Shown here one piece after another: positions 27,601 through 37,376 of a stretch of DNA of 64,000 nucleotides. A program made the translations under genes and the position numbers. The notes beneath the pieces were generated by a model. That model saw nothing but the letters and a program-made list of their open reading frames with translations, was not told the origin of the DNA and ran no database searches. The stretch is from Phosphuga atrata. Lineage: Eukaryota; Arthropoda; Insecta; Coleoptera; Silphidae. Location of the stretch: positions 5,001-69,000 of the forward strand of contig OX155895.1 in NCBI GenBank assembly GCA_944588485.1. The letters run 5' to 3'. Within the stretch, counting starts at the first letter, position 1. Each line of letters opens with the position of its first letter.

Positions 27601-27958
27601 ACCCGATTCTCGAATTGCTAAGTAGATATCTCGGAAACGGTTGCAGATAATTAAAAACGGATTGCGGCATCGTTTTCAGAAGGTCGTTTTCCTATAGGTA
27701 CACTAAGATTGTCCGCGGGGAATTCCCGACTTTCCGTGATCTCCACTAGAGCGCCGAAATTTCATAAAAATTTCTTCAATTTTTGCAGGCGAAAGTGAAC
27801 CAAAAGAGCTAGCGAATTATAATTTGCATATCTGTAATCAGCAGCAAAAATGCTTTCAGAAACGTTTTTAAATTTCGCTGTGACTCAAAAAATAACGATT
27901 TTGAAAAAATCGATTTTCTCGCATTTCGTCGTTTCCGCGGTCTAGACTTACCGAGTCG
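24619..27958. repeat. Tandem duplication of a satellite dimer (2 x 1670 bp)
   Basis: Two subtypes alternate: a unit with TGGTAATTC and GACATCTTC, then a unit with AACATAAAG. Private variants recur exactly 1670 bp apart: GATGTATAAATT at about 25037 and 26707, GCGGTCAAGACT near 25432 and 27102, and AGGTCGTTTT near 26010 and 27680. This is a local higher-order repeat of two monomers. Confidence 0.75.
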
Positions 27959-29004
27959 ATGGTATTTCTTAACAGAAAGCTTCCCAGGGAATATTATATA
28001 AGTTTTCGGACTAATTTTGGGACGGTGAATCGAATGGTGAAGACTAGAAGTCTCTGTGGTGAGCGGTTCAAAAGTTATGACATCGTCAAATCAGTAAGAA
28101 ATGTGCGATTGTGTACAGCGAAAAAAATATCAAATTTGTTAATTTGTAACTTTAGAGTGAAATAGACTGGAAAACCGTTTTCAGCACTTCGATTTCCTTC
28201 GTGCAACCAAGAAAAAATAACGAAAAAAATTTGCAAAAAAAATTTCGACAAAAATTTTTCATCATTTCGTTCGAAAAATACATGCTTTTTCGGTTTTTAT
28301 CGATTTTTTCGAAAACTGTAAAGAGCAGCGAAATCATTTTTGGCACACAGAAACTACACGACAAAACGAACAAGTCGATGTGTAAATTGTCCGGAAATAT
28401 TCAATAATTCGTCGATAAATTTTAAACTGAAATTTACCCGATTCTCGAATTGCTAAGTAGATATCTCGGAAACGGTTGCAGATACTTAAAAACGGATTGC
28501 GGCATTGTTTTCAGAAGGTAATTTTCCTACGGATACACTAATATTGTCCGCGGGGAATTCCCGACTTTCCTAGATCTCCACTAGAGCGCCGAAATTTCAT
28601 AAAAATTTCTTCAATTTTTGCGGGAGAAAGTGAATCGAAAGAGCTAGCGAAATATAATTGCATATCTGTAATCAGCAGCAAAAATGCTTTCAGAAACATT
28701 TTTAAATTTTGCTCTAACTCAAAAAATAACGATTTTGATAAAATTGATTTTCTCGCATTTCATCTTTTCCGCGGTCTAGACTCCCCGTGTTGATGATATT
28801 TCTTTAATGAAAGCTTCGTAGGAAATATTATATACGGTTTCCGACTAATTTCGGGACGCTGAATCGATTGGTGAAGACTAGAAGTCTCTGTGGCGAGCCG
28901 TTCAAAAGTTATGACAACGTGAAATCAGTCGGAAATGCGAAATGGTTTTCAGCGAAAAAATATATAAAACCTGTATATTTGTAACTTCAGAGCGAAATAA
29001 ACTA

Positions 29005-29720
29005 GTTACAATAATTAATAGTTAACCGTTACGATTAGCACAACGTTTCACAAGTTTTGATAGTTTTATGAATTTAAACGATATCTAGCAAACTAATCTA
29101 GATACATAAAATACAATGTCTTCGGAAAAGTCTAATCTATATAGATAACTAATTGGTTTTTATAGATAACTATTAGTCTGCAAAATATTCGCATATTTCT
29201 TACGTTTTACAAGTTTTTTTGTAAGTTGTTGAATTTTAAATGATATCTGGCAAACTAATCTAGATACATAAAATACAGATACATCAATGTCTTCAGATTA
29301 GTCTAATCTATATAGGTAAGTAACTGGATTTTATAGATAACTATTAGTTTGCGAAATATTTGCAAGTTTCTTACGTTTTGATAGTTTGTTGAATTTTAAA
29401 CGATATCTAGCAAACTAATCTAGATACATAAAATATAGATCTATCAATGTCTTTAGAAAAGTCTAATCAATATATATAAATAATCGGTTTTTATAGATAA
29501 CTATTAGTTTGCAAAATATTTGCATATTTCTTACGTTTTACAAGTTTTTTTGGTAGTTTGTTGAATTTTAAACGATATCTAGGAAACTAATATAGATACA
29601 TAAAATACAGATACATCAACGTCTTCAGAAAAGTCTAATCTGTATGGATAACTAATTGGTTTTTATAGATAACCGTTAGTTCGCGTAATATTTGCAGATT
29701 TTATTAATCCAAAGGCTTAA
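29005..29720. repeat. Four tandem copies of a 160-170 bp AT-rich repeat
   Basis: Copies start near 29076, 29236, 29399 and 29569, each with GATATCTAGCAAACTAATC or a close variant, then a TCTATATAGATAACT segment, then CTTACGTTTTACAAG. One module of the same kind occurs at 4510-4670 in the same orientation and at 35520-35700 in reverse. The unit is rich in TAGATA and ATCTAG words. No coding potential is seen. Confidence 0.8.
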
Positions 29721-29936
29721 AGCAAACTTGTTGAACTTTGTTAGATTGCAGTATTAAAACCAGACTAGATAGACCGGTCCAGTCTTCATCATCTTCTAAG
29801 CAATTTAATACTCTACATGCTTTCTTAGTCCAACTGTAGAATAAATTCACTAGCACTTTGAACACGGCGACTTTGCATACGCATCGGCCCGGCCCTTTGT
29901 TCCGATAATTATTGGCTAAAATATGCCTTAATCAAA
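29721..29936. other. Unassigned AT-rich spacer
   Basis: It lies between the tandem repeat and a MITE. I see no ORF or repeat structure except a short CTAGA-rich patch near 29762 like the one at 32130. Confidence 0.5.
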
Positions 29937-30273
29937 ACTTACGTATTAACGCCACCACCGCTAAATGCCGCCAATCTACACCTAAAATTTTGATGATAAA
30001 TCATAAAATAAAACATTTTATTTAAAATTAAAACATTTTTAACACACAAAATACTTTATTTTTTAACCCCGGCTAGATTAGTTTACCCGTGGCGAAGCAG
30101 ACAGAAAATCAAGAAACTTAACAAACGCGCGAAGTTTCGATCCAATATACAGCGGTGGTGGCGTTAATACGCAAGTACCTTAAAAGGTTATATTTTATTT
30201 GGATTTTCATACAAATTTTAGGTGAAAATTGACAGGATTTAAAAATAAGCGGTGGTGGCGTTAATACCTAAGT
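29937..30273. mobile_element. MITE with a 20-bp GC-rich inverted repeat
   Basis: The inverted repeat GTATTAACGCCACCACCGCT is present on the left (29943-29962) and twice in reverse on the right (around 30151-30170 and 30248-30267). Flanking bases extend the match (ACTTA...TAAGT). Two overlapping structures of about 240 and 337 bp are possible. It is non-coding, and a target duplication is not clear. Confidence 0.6.
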
Positions 30274-30458
30274 ACCAAATTTTCTTGTTATCGGTTAAGA
30301 TTGGGAATTTTCGCGAGAAAATAGTTCCTGAAAACCGCAAAGGAAAATGTTTTTGCAATTCACAAACATGCACAAAATGTGAAACAAAGACGACTGGAGA
30401 TTTGCTTTTTTCCCAAAATGTTTGCAAAAAATTGATAAATTAGTAAATTAAAATAAAA

Positions 30459-31471
30459 ACCACTCACCGAGAAGAAAATTCGCAGAACAATTCGCAAGTT
30501 GTGGATAATTGCAATAGTCGTTTCCATTCACAATTTGCACATCACATTTTTAACAATTTGCAAAAAAAAATTAACTCGAGTCCTCGAGAATTTACACAAA
30601 CTAATTACAGGTTGCAAATTAATTTTGCAATTCCACGATTTACTTTGCACTTACTCACGCCAATATTCAGTTGTTACAATCGACTCCGTCCGAACAACAA
30701 AATTTGCATTAAAACAAGAAATTTTGCCAAAAAACACAACCAATTTTGCAAGGGAAAAACGAGAAAAAAACTTGAAATTTATCCTACAAATTACTTTGTT
30801 TTTTAATGTTCAAAACGAGTATTTCAAGTAGAAATTCGCAAATTTTCTGGTTGTTTGCAATAATTTTAAGTTTGTTTTGTTGGAGATTTGCAAAAAAACT
30901 AAAAAATTTACAGAAAATCCCACAAAATTCGCGAATATTATCTCGACGCGCACCCGCCCAAACTCACATCTTCACCGACGCTGCGCCAACTCCACTGCGC
31001 TGGCCGTAACGAAATCCACAGCGAAATTTCGGCGCGTCCGATCAGAACGCTGCGTGACGAGTTCAATGGCCAATCAACGCTCGTCGCCTCCACCAGCTGA
31101 TCAAAACAAAACACGTACAAGATCCAAAACCTACTTGGATTAAATAACTTTTGTTTTTATTGGAATGTTCTAGAAATTTCGTTTGTTTTGTGTTCGTGTT
31201 TGTGCGAGATGGCGAGATTACAAATATTGTTATTTAGTTGCAAATTTGTTGGTCGGACGGCCTCAGTTGAACACTGAATATTGTCGAGCAAGCAAATCGT
31301 GGCGAATTTAATTTGCAACTTGTGATTAATTCGTAAGGATTTTGTTAATTTCTTTGTGCAAATTATGAAAAGTGTGATGTGCAAATTGTGAGTGGGACTT
31401 ATTATTGCAATTTTTCACAACTTGCGAATTGTTCTGCGAATTTTCTTCTCGGTGAGTGTTTTTGTTTTAAT
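30459..31471. mobile_element. Fold-back element copy 1 (about 1.0 kb)
   Basis: Long imperfect inverted repeats flank a GC-richer core. The ends read CACTCACCGAGAAGAAAATT on the left (30470 on) and its complement on the right, finishing in CTTCTCGGTGAGTG at about 31458. The arms extend roughly 250 bp inward (30459-30720 against 31225-31471). The core at about 30940-31190 matches the core of copy 2 in direct orientation. The arms are rich in TTTGCAAA- and TTCGCGAA-like words. There is no credible coding region. Confidence 0.7.
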
Positions 31472-32100
31472 TTACCTAATTTTACAAATTTAGTGCTGAA
31501 TTGTCAAGTTTTTTCGGGTATTTTAAACTTTCGTAAGCTATTGAAAAATCCGCGAATTCTCTTCGCGAAATTACAAATATTTAGCAAAACGTAAATCAAC
31601 AACTTTGTTTACCTTTTAAACTCGCCAATTTTCCTTGGATTTTTCTACAAATTTTCCAGTTTTTTGCAAATTTCAAACAACACAAACTTTAAATTTTTGC
31701 GAACAACCGGAAAATTTGCGAATTTCCGCCTGGAAAACTCCCATTTTTAACATTGAAAAACCAACAAATTTGTTGCTAAAATATCAGCTGTTTTCGCGAA
31801 ATTCTTCGCAAATTTCAATATTTTCCAATAAAAAAAATATTAAACTTTCATAAACTATTGAAGAATCCGGGAATTTTCCTGGCGAAATTACAAATATTTA
31901 GCAAAACGAAAATCAACAACTTTGTTTACCTTTTAAACTCGCCAATTTCCTTCTTTTTTTTTCTGCAAATTTTCCAGGTTTTTTTTGCAAATTTCCAACA
32001 AAAAAAACTTTTGCAAACAACCTGAAAATTTGAGAATTTCTACCTCTGGCAAACTCCAAATTCTAACATTAAAAAACCAACAAATTTGTTAGACATTTAA
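31472..32100 (+). repeat. Two tandem 316-bp modules (orientation +)
   Basis: The segment around AAACTTTCGTAAGCTATTG at about 31526 recurs 316 bp later near 31842, and each module contains the same succession of cell-like words (GCGAAATTACAAATATTTAGC, ACCTTTTAAACTCGCCAATT, ACCAACAAATTTGTT). The same modules appear in reverse at 33000-33925. Confidence 0.75.
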
Positions 32101-32451
32101 TATGTCTAGTCGACTTTCAGGAATTGATTTATTTAAACTAGACTAGACTAGTCTAGTCCGGCCGTCTGTAATCTTGAAATTAGTGAGACTAGTCCAAGAA
32201 ACTCAACAGTGGGAGTTAGACTACTTAATCTATTCTAGTTTAGTTAGGATTGCTTTTATTCGTTTATTAGTCAATTGTTTTATCATACACTTTTGTTTTT
32301 ATTTAATACCCGAATCCGTTATTCCTTTGTTTTACCAACAAAAACCATCAAAAACAATTAAATAATTAAAGACTTGACTTACAGCCGTCACCTTAGACTG
32401 TTCCTCTTACTGTTAGATTGACACCTGTCAGGTTTGACAGAACTGTCAGTA
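32101..32451. other. Spacer with a CTAGACTAG palindrome
   Basis: It separates the oppositely oriented module arrays. Near 32138-32156 is an alternating CTAGAC/GTCTAG palindromic patch. No ORF is convincing. Confidence 0.5.
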
Positions 32452-32592
32452 CAGTATAATCTCGATAATCCGACACATATAAAACCAAACAACCGCCGGA
32501 TTATCAGAAAGAGTGTTGGGAGAGAAGAGCGCTAGCGGTTTCCAGACCGTGTCGTCCGATTAACCAAGGGCCGAATTACCGAAATTATACTG
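32452..32592. mobile_element. Pogo/Tigger-like MITE, 141 bp, TA duplicated
   Basis: The ends are CAGTATAATCTCGATAATCC on the left and the complement of CAGTATAATTTCGGTAATTC on the right, with TA directly on each side (32450-32451 and 32593-32594). TIRs of this type and TA target duplications are characteristic of pogo-group Tc1/mariner elements. It is non-autonomous. Confidence 0.75.
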
Positions 32593-32999
32593 TATAATAA
32601 TAGACACAGTTGTCGCTGAACGCTTTGACAACGCTTAGCATATTTAACGTCCGTCAAATATATTCGTCAATAAAAGTCATTTTAAATGTTTTGGCTGTGA
32701 TATATCTTTCGAATATTACACACATTTGATATAAAAAAGCTCAGTTTTGACACCACTCAAATGTTTTGTCCATCAACTTTGACATATCTATCGAATATAG
32801 ATAGCAATAGCGGGTGCCGCGTTGTGGCAACACGCGCAAGCTTTCCTCAGCTTCTCTGAGCTGCTTTCTTCAAGTTAATGTTAGGCCAAGTTTTTGATTG
32901 GCGTCAGTTGAGTTTGTGCTTGGAGTTTAAGTAAGTTTCTGCACAGACAAGACTAGACAAACAAGACTGAACAGACAAGACTAGATGGACAAGCCTAAA
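32593..32999. other. Spacer with a short imperfect ACAAGACTAG tandem run
   Basis: It is mostly unassigned AT-rich DNA. At about 32944-33010 five imperfect ~14-bp repeats based on ACAAGACTAGA run into the module array. Confidence 0.5.
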
Positions 33000-33925
33000 A
33001 CGACAAGACTTATTGGGAATTTGCAAAAAACTGGAAAATTTGCAGAAAAATGCAGGGAAATTGACGAGATTAAAAAGTAAACAAAGTTACTTATTTATGT
33101 TTTGCTAAATATTTGTAATTTCGCGAGAAAAATTCGCGGATTCTTCAGTTGTTTATGAAAGTTTAATGTTTGTTTTATTAGAAAATGTTGAAAATTGTCA
33201 GAAAATTTTCCAAAAACCTTGTTACTTCAGCAATAAATTTGTTGGTTTTTTAATGTTAGAAATGGGTGTTTTCCAAGCGGAAATTCGCAAATTTTCTGGT
33301 TGTTTACAAAAATTTAAGGTTTGTTTTGTGGGGGATTTGAAACTGGAAAATTTGCAAAAAAATGCAAGGAAATTGGTGCGTTTAAAAAGTAAACAAGTTT
33401 TTGATTTATGTTTTGCTAAATATTTGTAATTTCGCGAGGAAAATTGGCGGACTCTTCAGTTGTTTATGAAAGTTTAATGTTTGTTATATTGGAAAATGTT
33501 GAAATTTGCGGGGAAATTCGCGAAAAAACTTGATATTTCAGCAATAAATTTGTTGGTTTTTTTAATGTTAGAAATGGGTGTTTTTCAGGTGAAAATTCGC
33601 AAATTTTTCGGTTGCCTGTAAAAATTTAAAGTTAGCTTTGTTGTAAATTTGCAAAAAAACTGGAAAATTTGTATAAAAATCCAAGGAAACTGGCCAATTT
33701 AAAAGGTAAACAAATTTGTAGATTTACGTTTTACTGAATATTTGCAATTTCGCGAAGAAAATTCGCGGTTTCTCCAATTGTATATGAAACTTTATTGAAT
33801 ATTTTATAGAAAAATGTTGAAATTTGCGAGGAAATTCGCGAAAAAACTTGATAATTTAGCAACAAATTAGTTGGATTTTTAATGTTAGAAATGAAATATT
33901 TGCAAAAAGGTGAATTAGTACATTA
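33000..33925 (-). repeat. Three tandem ~316-bp modules (orientation -)
   Basis: These are reverse-complement copies of the modules at 31472-32100. A landmark (GTTTAATGTTTG then AAAATGTTGAAA) recurs near 33161, 33471 and 33790. Together with 31225-32100 and the left arm of fold-back copy 2 they form an imperfect inverted repeat of about 0.9-1 kb per arm around the 32.1-33.0 kb spacer. Confidence 0.75.
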
Positions 33926-34768
33926 AAACAAAAACACTCACCGAGAAGAAAATTCGCAAGTTGTGTGAAAATCGCAATAGTAGTTTCCATTCACCATTTG
34001 CACCTTACATTTTTCACAATTTGCACAAAGAAATTAACAAAGTCATGGAAATTCGCAAGCGTTCCGGTTGTTTGCACCAATTTAAAGTTTGTTTCGTTGA
34101 AAGTTGCAAAAAAAAACTGCGAAAAATACCACAAAATTCGCGAATATTCTCTCAACACGCACTAGTCATTTATTCACCGACGCCGCGCCAACTCCACTGA
34201 ACGAGCTGGCTGCTGGCCGTAACGAAATCCACAGCAAAATTTCGTCGCGTCCAATCAGAACGTCGCGTGACGACTCCAACCGCCAATCAGCGCCCGACGC
34301 CGCCACCACCTGACCACAACATAAACACGCACAGAATCCAAAGCCTGCTTGCATTAAATAACTTTTCACTTTTTTGCTGGATTTTTCTAGGAATTTCGTT
34401 TGTTTTGTGTACGTGTTTGTGCAAGATGGCAGTAGTTATTCGCGGCGAGATTTTACAAATCGCGTCGTTTTATTGCAAACATTGTGTGATTTAGTTGCAA
34501 ATGTTGTTGTTGGAACGGCGTCAATTGTAAGAAGTGAATATTGGCGAAGCAGATCGTCGTCGCGAATTTAATTTGCAAGTTAACGTGATTAATTCGTGTA
34601 AATTGTTGAGGACCACGCCTTTACATGAGGACTTACGTGTTAATTTCTTCGTGCAAATTGTGACAAATGTTTAGTGCAAATTCTGAATGGAAACTACAAT
34701 CGCAATTTTCACACAAACTTGCGAATTGTTCTGCGAATTTTCTTCTCGGTGAGTGTTTTTCTTTACTA
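33925..34768. mobile_element. Fold-back element copy 2 (about 0.84 kb)
   Basis: It has the same ends as copy 1 (CACTCACCGAGAAGAAAATT at about 33937; CTTCTCGGTGAGTG at about 34743) and the same GC-richer core in direct orientation (about 34150-34430; shared words include GCGCCAACTCCACTG and GGCCGTAACGAAATCCACAG). It is shorter than copy 1 in the left arm. It is non-coding. Confidence 0.7.
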
Positions 34769-35519
34769 ATTTACCTGTTTTTTTGCAAACATTTTTGAAA
34801 AAAAATAAACAAATTCTTTACATTCAATTGTATTGCTGTTTCCTTACAAATTTTGTTTTTAGTTTGCAAAAAATATTTATCTTCGTTTAACATTTTGCGC
34901 CGTTTTGCAAATTGCAAAAACTTTTAGCTTTGCCATTTTCAGGAGCGATTGAAAATTTTCCAGTTTGGCAAACTTTTCTTTTCGCTTGCACTCAAAGTCT
35001 ATATAGATAACTCTGCTATCAAACTTTTCTTTCGAATCTTATCTACATAGATACACCAGCCTTGTAGATCTCCTTCCCATACAAATCGAAATAACTTGGA
35101 CTTGGTTTCTAGACCAAATCTTATGTTTGCAGTTGGACTAGCTATAACCCGCGGCTTAGCTCGCGCGTTTCAATCAAATTAATCCATGTATAAATACACA
35201 TCTCCACTAAAACTAGCTAGGTATTGAATTGAAGATGTGGAATTCTCTGGCCGAAGTTTTATTACCAAAGTTACCACGTTATTGCAAAAAAACTTTTTGG
35301 TTTGTTCCAATTTCGCAAGGTTTTTTCCTCTTTTTCCTCGATATCTCCGGAACCAATAAGGCTATCGTCTTGCTTCAACCATCAACATTTCCACAACAAA
35401 ACTGCGCATCCAACGCAAATAACAGAAAAGCTGCGTCTAGTCTAAATGATCTAGTTTAACTAGCTAAAAATGTCTATTCAGACTGCACCCTCTAGTCACG
35501 ACTAATACCAATTATTTTT
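34769..35519. other. Unassigned AT-rich DNA
   Basis: No gene is recognised. A short ACCCGCGGCTTAGCTCGCGCG-type patch at about 35146-35168 resembles a common dispersed repeat motif of moth and butterfly genomes. A 76-codon frame at 35229 has no visible domain. Confidence 0.4.
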
Positions 35520-35860
35520 ATTTTATAATTTAAAATTCAAACTTGTAAAACGTAAGAAACTTGCAAATATTTCGCAAACTGATAGTTATCTGTAAAACCC
35601 AACTAGTTATCTATATAGATTATACTTTTCTGAAGACGTTGATGTAACTGCATTTTATATATCTATATTAGTTATCTAGATATCTTCGCTTAAACACTGA
35701 AACTCAATAAGCCCAGTTTCTATAAACAAAATCCAGATGTATCTATGCAGCCTAACTTATTTGTGCGTTTTTCTTTTGTTACAGATCACCCAGACATAGA
35801 CTAGATAATTGGTGAGTGTTTGAACAGCTTTCCTCCGCTAATATCTAGATAAAACACACC
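35520..35860 (-). repeat. Inverted copy of the segment at 4338-4670
   Basis: About 340 bp match the segment in the first satellite unit in reverse orientation, so the pair brackets 31 kb. It includes one module of the 29076-29700 tandem repeat. It ends in a pattern that reads, on the + strand, CTTTTGTTACAG, then 27 bases, then GTGAGTG: a possible acceptor, mini-exon and donor. Confidence 0.7.
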
Positions 35861-35933
35861 GTATAACAACTTATATAGATAACTTCAAAACACATAGATA
35901 AGTATCTATTGAAAAAATATAGATAAGTACCGG

Positions 35934-36000
35934 CAAAAAGCTTTCATAAACGTTTTTAAATTTTGCTGTGATTTTGACAAATTCGATTTTCTTCCTTTTA
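35934..36000 (+). repeat. Solitary fragment of the 835-bp satellite
   Basis: The stretch around GCTTTCATAAACG and TTTTTAAATTTTGCTGTGA matches the satellite unit in the same orientation as both arrays, followed by a decayed copy of the next 30 bp. It is a stray piece between the two arrays. Confidence 0.6.
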
Positions 36001-36418
36001 CTTTATACAAAGGGCTATCGACCACAAGGTCCTTCTGCTCACAATTTCAAAATTTTAGTGTAATTTACGAATTTTATTATTTTTTGTAGATCAATGTGAT
36101 CATTCGAGACTTTAGGCATTAGAAATTTATTGAAATGCTGATAATAAAATATATATTTGCATAAAATAAACCAACAATTTTCAATTATAATCCTTGAGAA
36201 CGAGCTGGGCGATATCTACGGGAATTTCGCAGATATCTCCCTGCATATTCTCAATAACTGTGTTATCTGATCAAGGACAAGGTTCCTCATCTGAACTCTC
36301 CACCACATCTGGAGATAAGGTCCTCCTTGTGGGATCAAACTTTCGATTCCAATACAGATCCGGCACACAAATCTTTCACAAAAATATCCAAAATATAAGA
36401 CACTAAAAAGAAATCATA
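36001..36418. other. Unassigned AT-rich DNA
   Basis: It lies between the satellite fragment and the TA target site of the mariner-type element. I see no feature. Confidence 0.5.
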
Positions 36419-36420
36419 TA

Positions 36421-37116
36421 CTGGGTGTCCCATTTTAATCGGCCAGTAGCGATAATTCTGAAACATTGCATTGAATCAAAAAGTGTTCCAAATGAAAAGT
36501 TAATGGTTCTGAGGGGGACATCTGATGCCGTAGACTTTGCCCCCCCAGCCCCCCAAGGGGGGCGGGAACAGGGGGCAACTTTAAAATCTTAAATGGAAAC
36601 CCCTATTTTTTATTGCAGATTCTGATAGAGGGTTAAAAAGTATGTAAGTTTTATCCGAAACATTTTTTTTATTGGTAGAGAGATGGCGCTGCAAATGTAA
36701 AAATTAGGTTTTTTGTCAATTAAATTGCGAAAATCGTCACGTAATTAACTGTTATTATTACTTAAGACTTACTCACAACCTTACAAGGTTGTTTTTTTCT
36801 CAGCCTGCTCAAATACTACCACCGCCCCCCCCCCCCCCCTACAAAGACGTAAAGTACTCAAAAATAGCGATTGAGTACTTATTTTTCAAATTAAATAATA
36901 GTAAAATAATTCAAAAAAGAATGTCATTTTTTTTTCAAACAGTGTTTGACCGGGCCCCCCACATAGAAACTTGAGAAAAAATTAAAAGAATTTCTCTATC
37001 ACACAGTAAACGAATTTCTTATTTAGAAGATTACTATTTTTGAAAACGGCAACAGTATTTTTCATGGCATAATTAAATTGAAATAACTCAATTAAAATCG
37101 CCGGCATTAGCGTTAC
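36421..37116 (+). repeat. Left terminal inverted repeat of the mariner-type element
   Basis: It is complementary to about 38710-39400 along its whole length. It ends inward near TTAGCGTTAC. Confidence 0.85.
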
Positions 37117-37156
37117 CCAAGACGTACCACGAGGAGGTTGCTCGGTCGGATTTACG

Positions 37157-37310
37157 TCTCGTGTGTGTGTGCGTCAGTGTTCCTGTCCGTGTTTGTTTGT
37201 GTGTGTGACTCTGTGTATGGTTGTGTGTTTGACTGTGTGTTTGGCTGTGTGTTTGGCTGTGTGTTTGTTTGTGTGTTTGTCTGTGTGTTTGTCTGTTTGG
37301 TTGTCGTATG
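37157..37310. repeat. TG-rich minisatellite inside the transposon
   Basis: A 12-bp unit of the form GNYTGTGTGTTT repeats about six times at 37230-37300, within a wider TGTG-rich stretch. It lies just beyond the end of the transposase gene. Confidence 0.75.
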
Positions 37311-37376
37311 TTACATGGGCATTTGAGTGTGCGTGTTCATGCGTGTGCGTGTGTGTGAGTTCGTCGCCGTTGCAAT

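Larger units (their letters stand above)
3708..29004. repeat. Satellite array 1: about 29 head-to-tail units of 835 bp
   Basis: The array starts at the CCTAA repeat and is very regular. A landmark such as the short segment around GTCGATGGTATTTC recurs at 5400, 6247, 7082, 7917 and so on to 27956, with steps of 835 bp (833 and 836 in a few units, 847 once from a 12-bp duplication near 5660). Internal units are nearly identical; the units at both edges are more diverged and resemble array 2. The unit is AT-rich with oligo-A/T tracts and a short dyad (CGATTTT-gaa-AAAATCG). Two 68-codon frames recur in each unit, but they carry no recognisable domain and are best explained by homogenisation. The array is interrupted at 4018-4670. 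No similarity to a known satellite comes to mind. Confidence 0.95.

Noticed and set aside
5403..28407. Two 68-codon frames per satellite unit, repeated more than 25 times with almost identical predicted peptides
   Set aside because: Conservation follows from homogenisation of the whole unit, including non-coding parts. No domain, signal or codon bias is visible, and some units lose the frames by single substitutions without other change.
5230..28630. TTTTTGCAGG in each satellite unit as a splice acceptor
   Set aside because: No matching donor or open exon is evident. One AG after a T-run is expected in AT-rich DNA.
3708..29004. Possible CRISPR-like array because of regular spacing
   Set aside because: The repeated unit is the whole 835 bp with no spacer/repeat division, in a eukaryotic context.
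30499..31143. 60-110 codon frames in the fold-back element
   Set aside because: They overlap each other in several frames and the second element copy does not preserve them.
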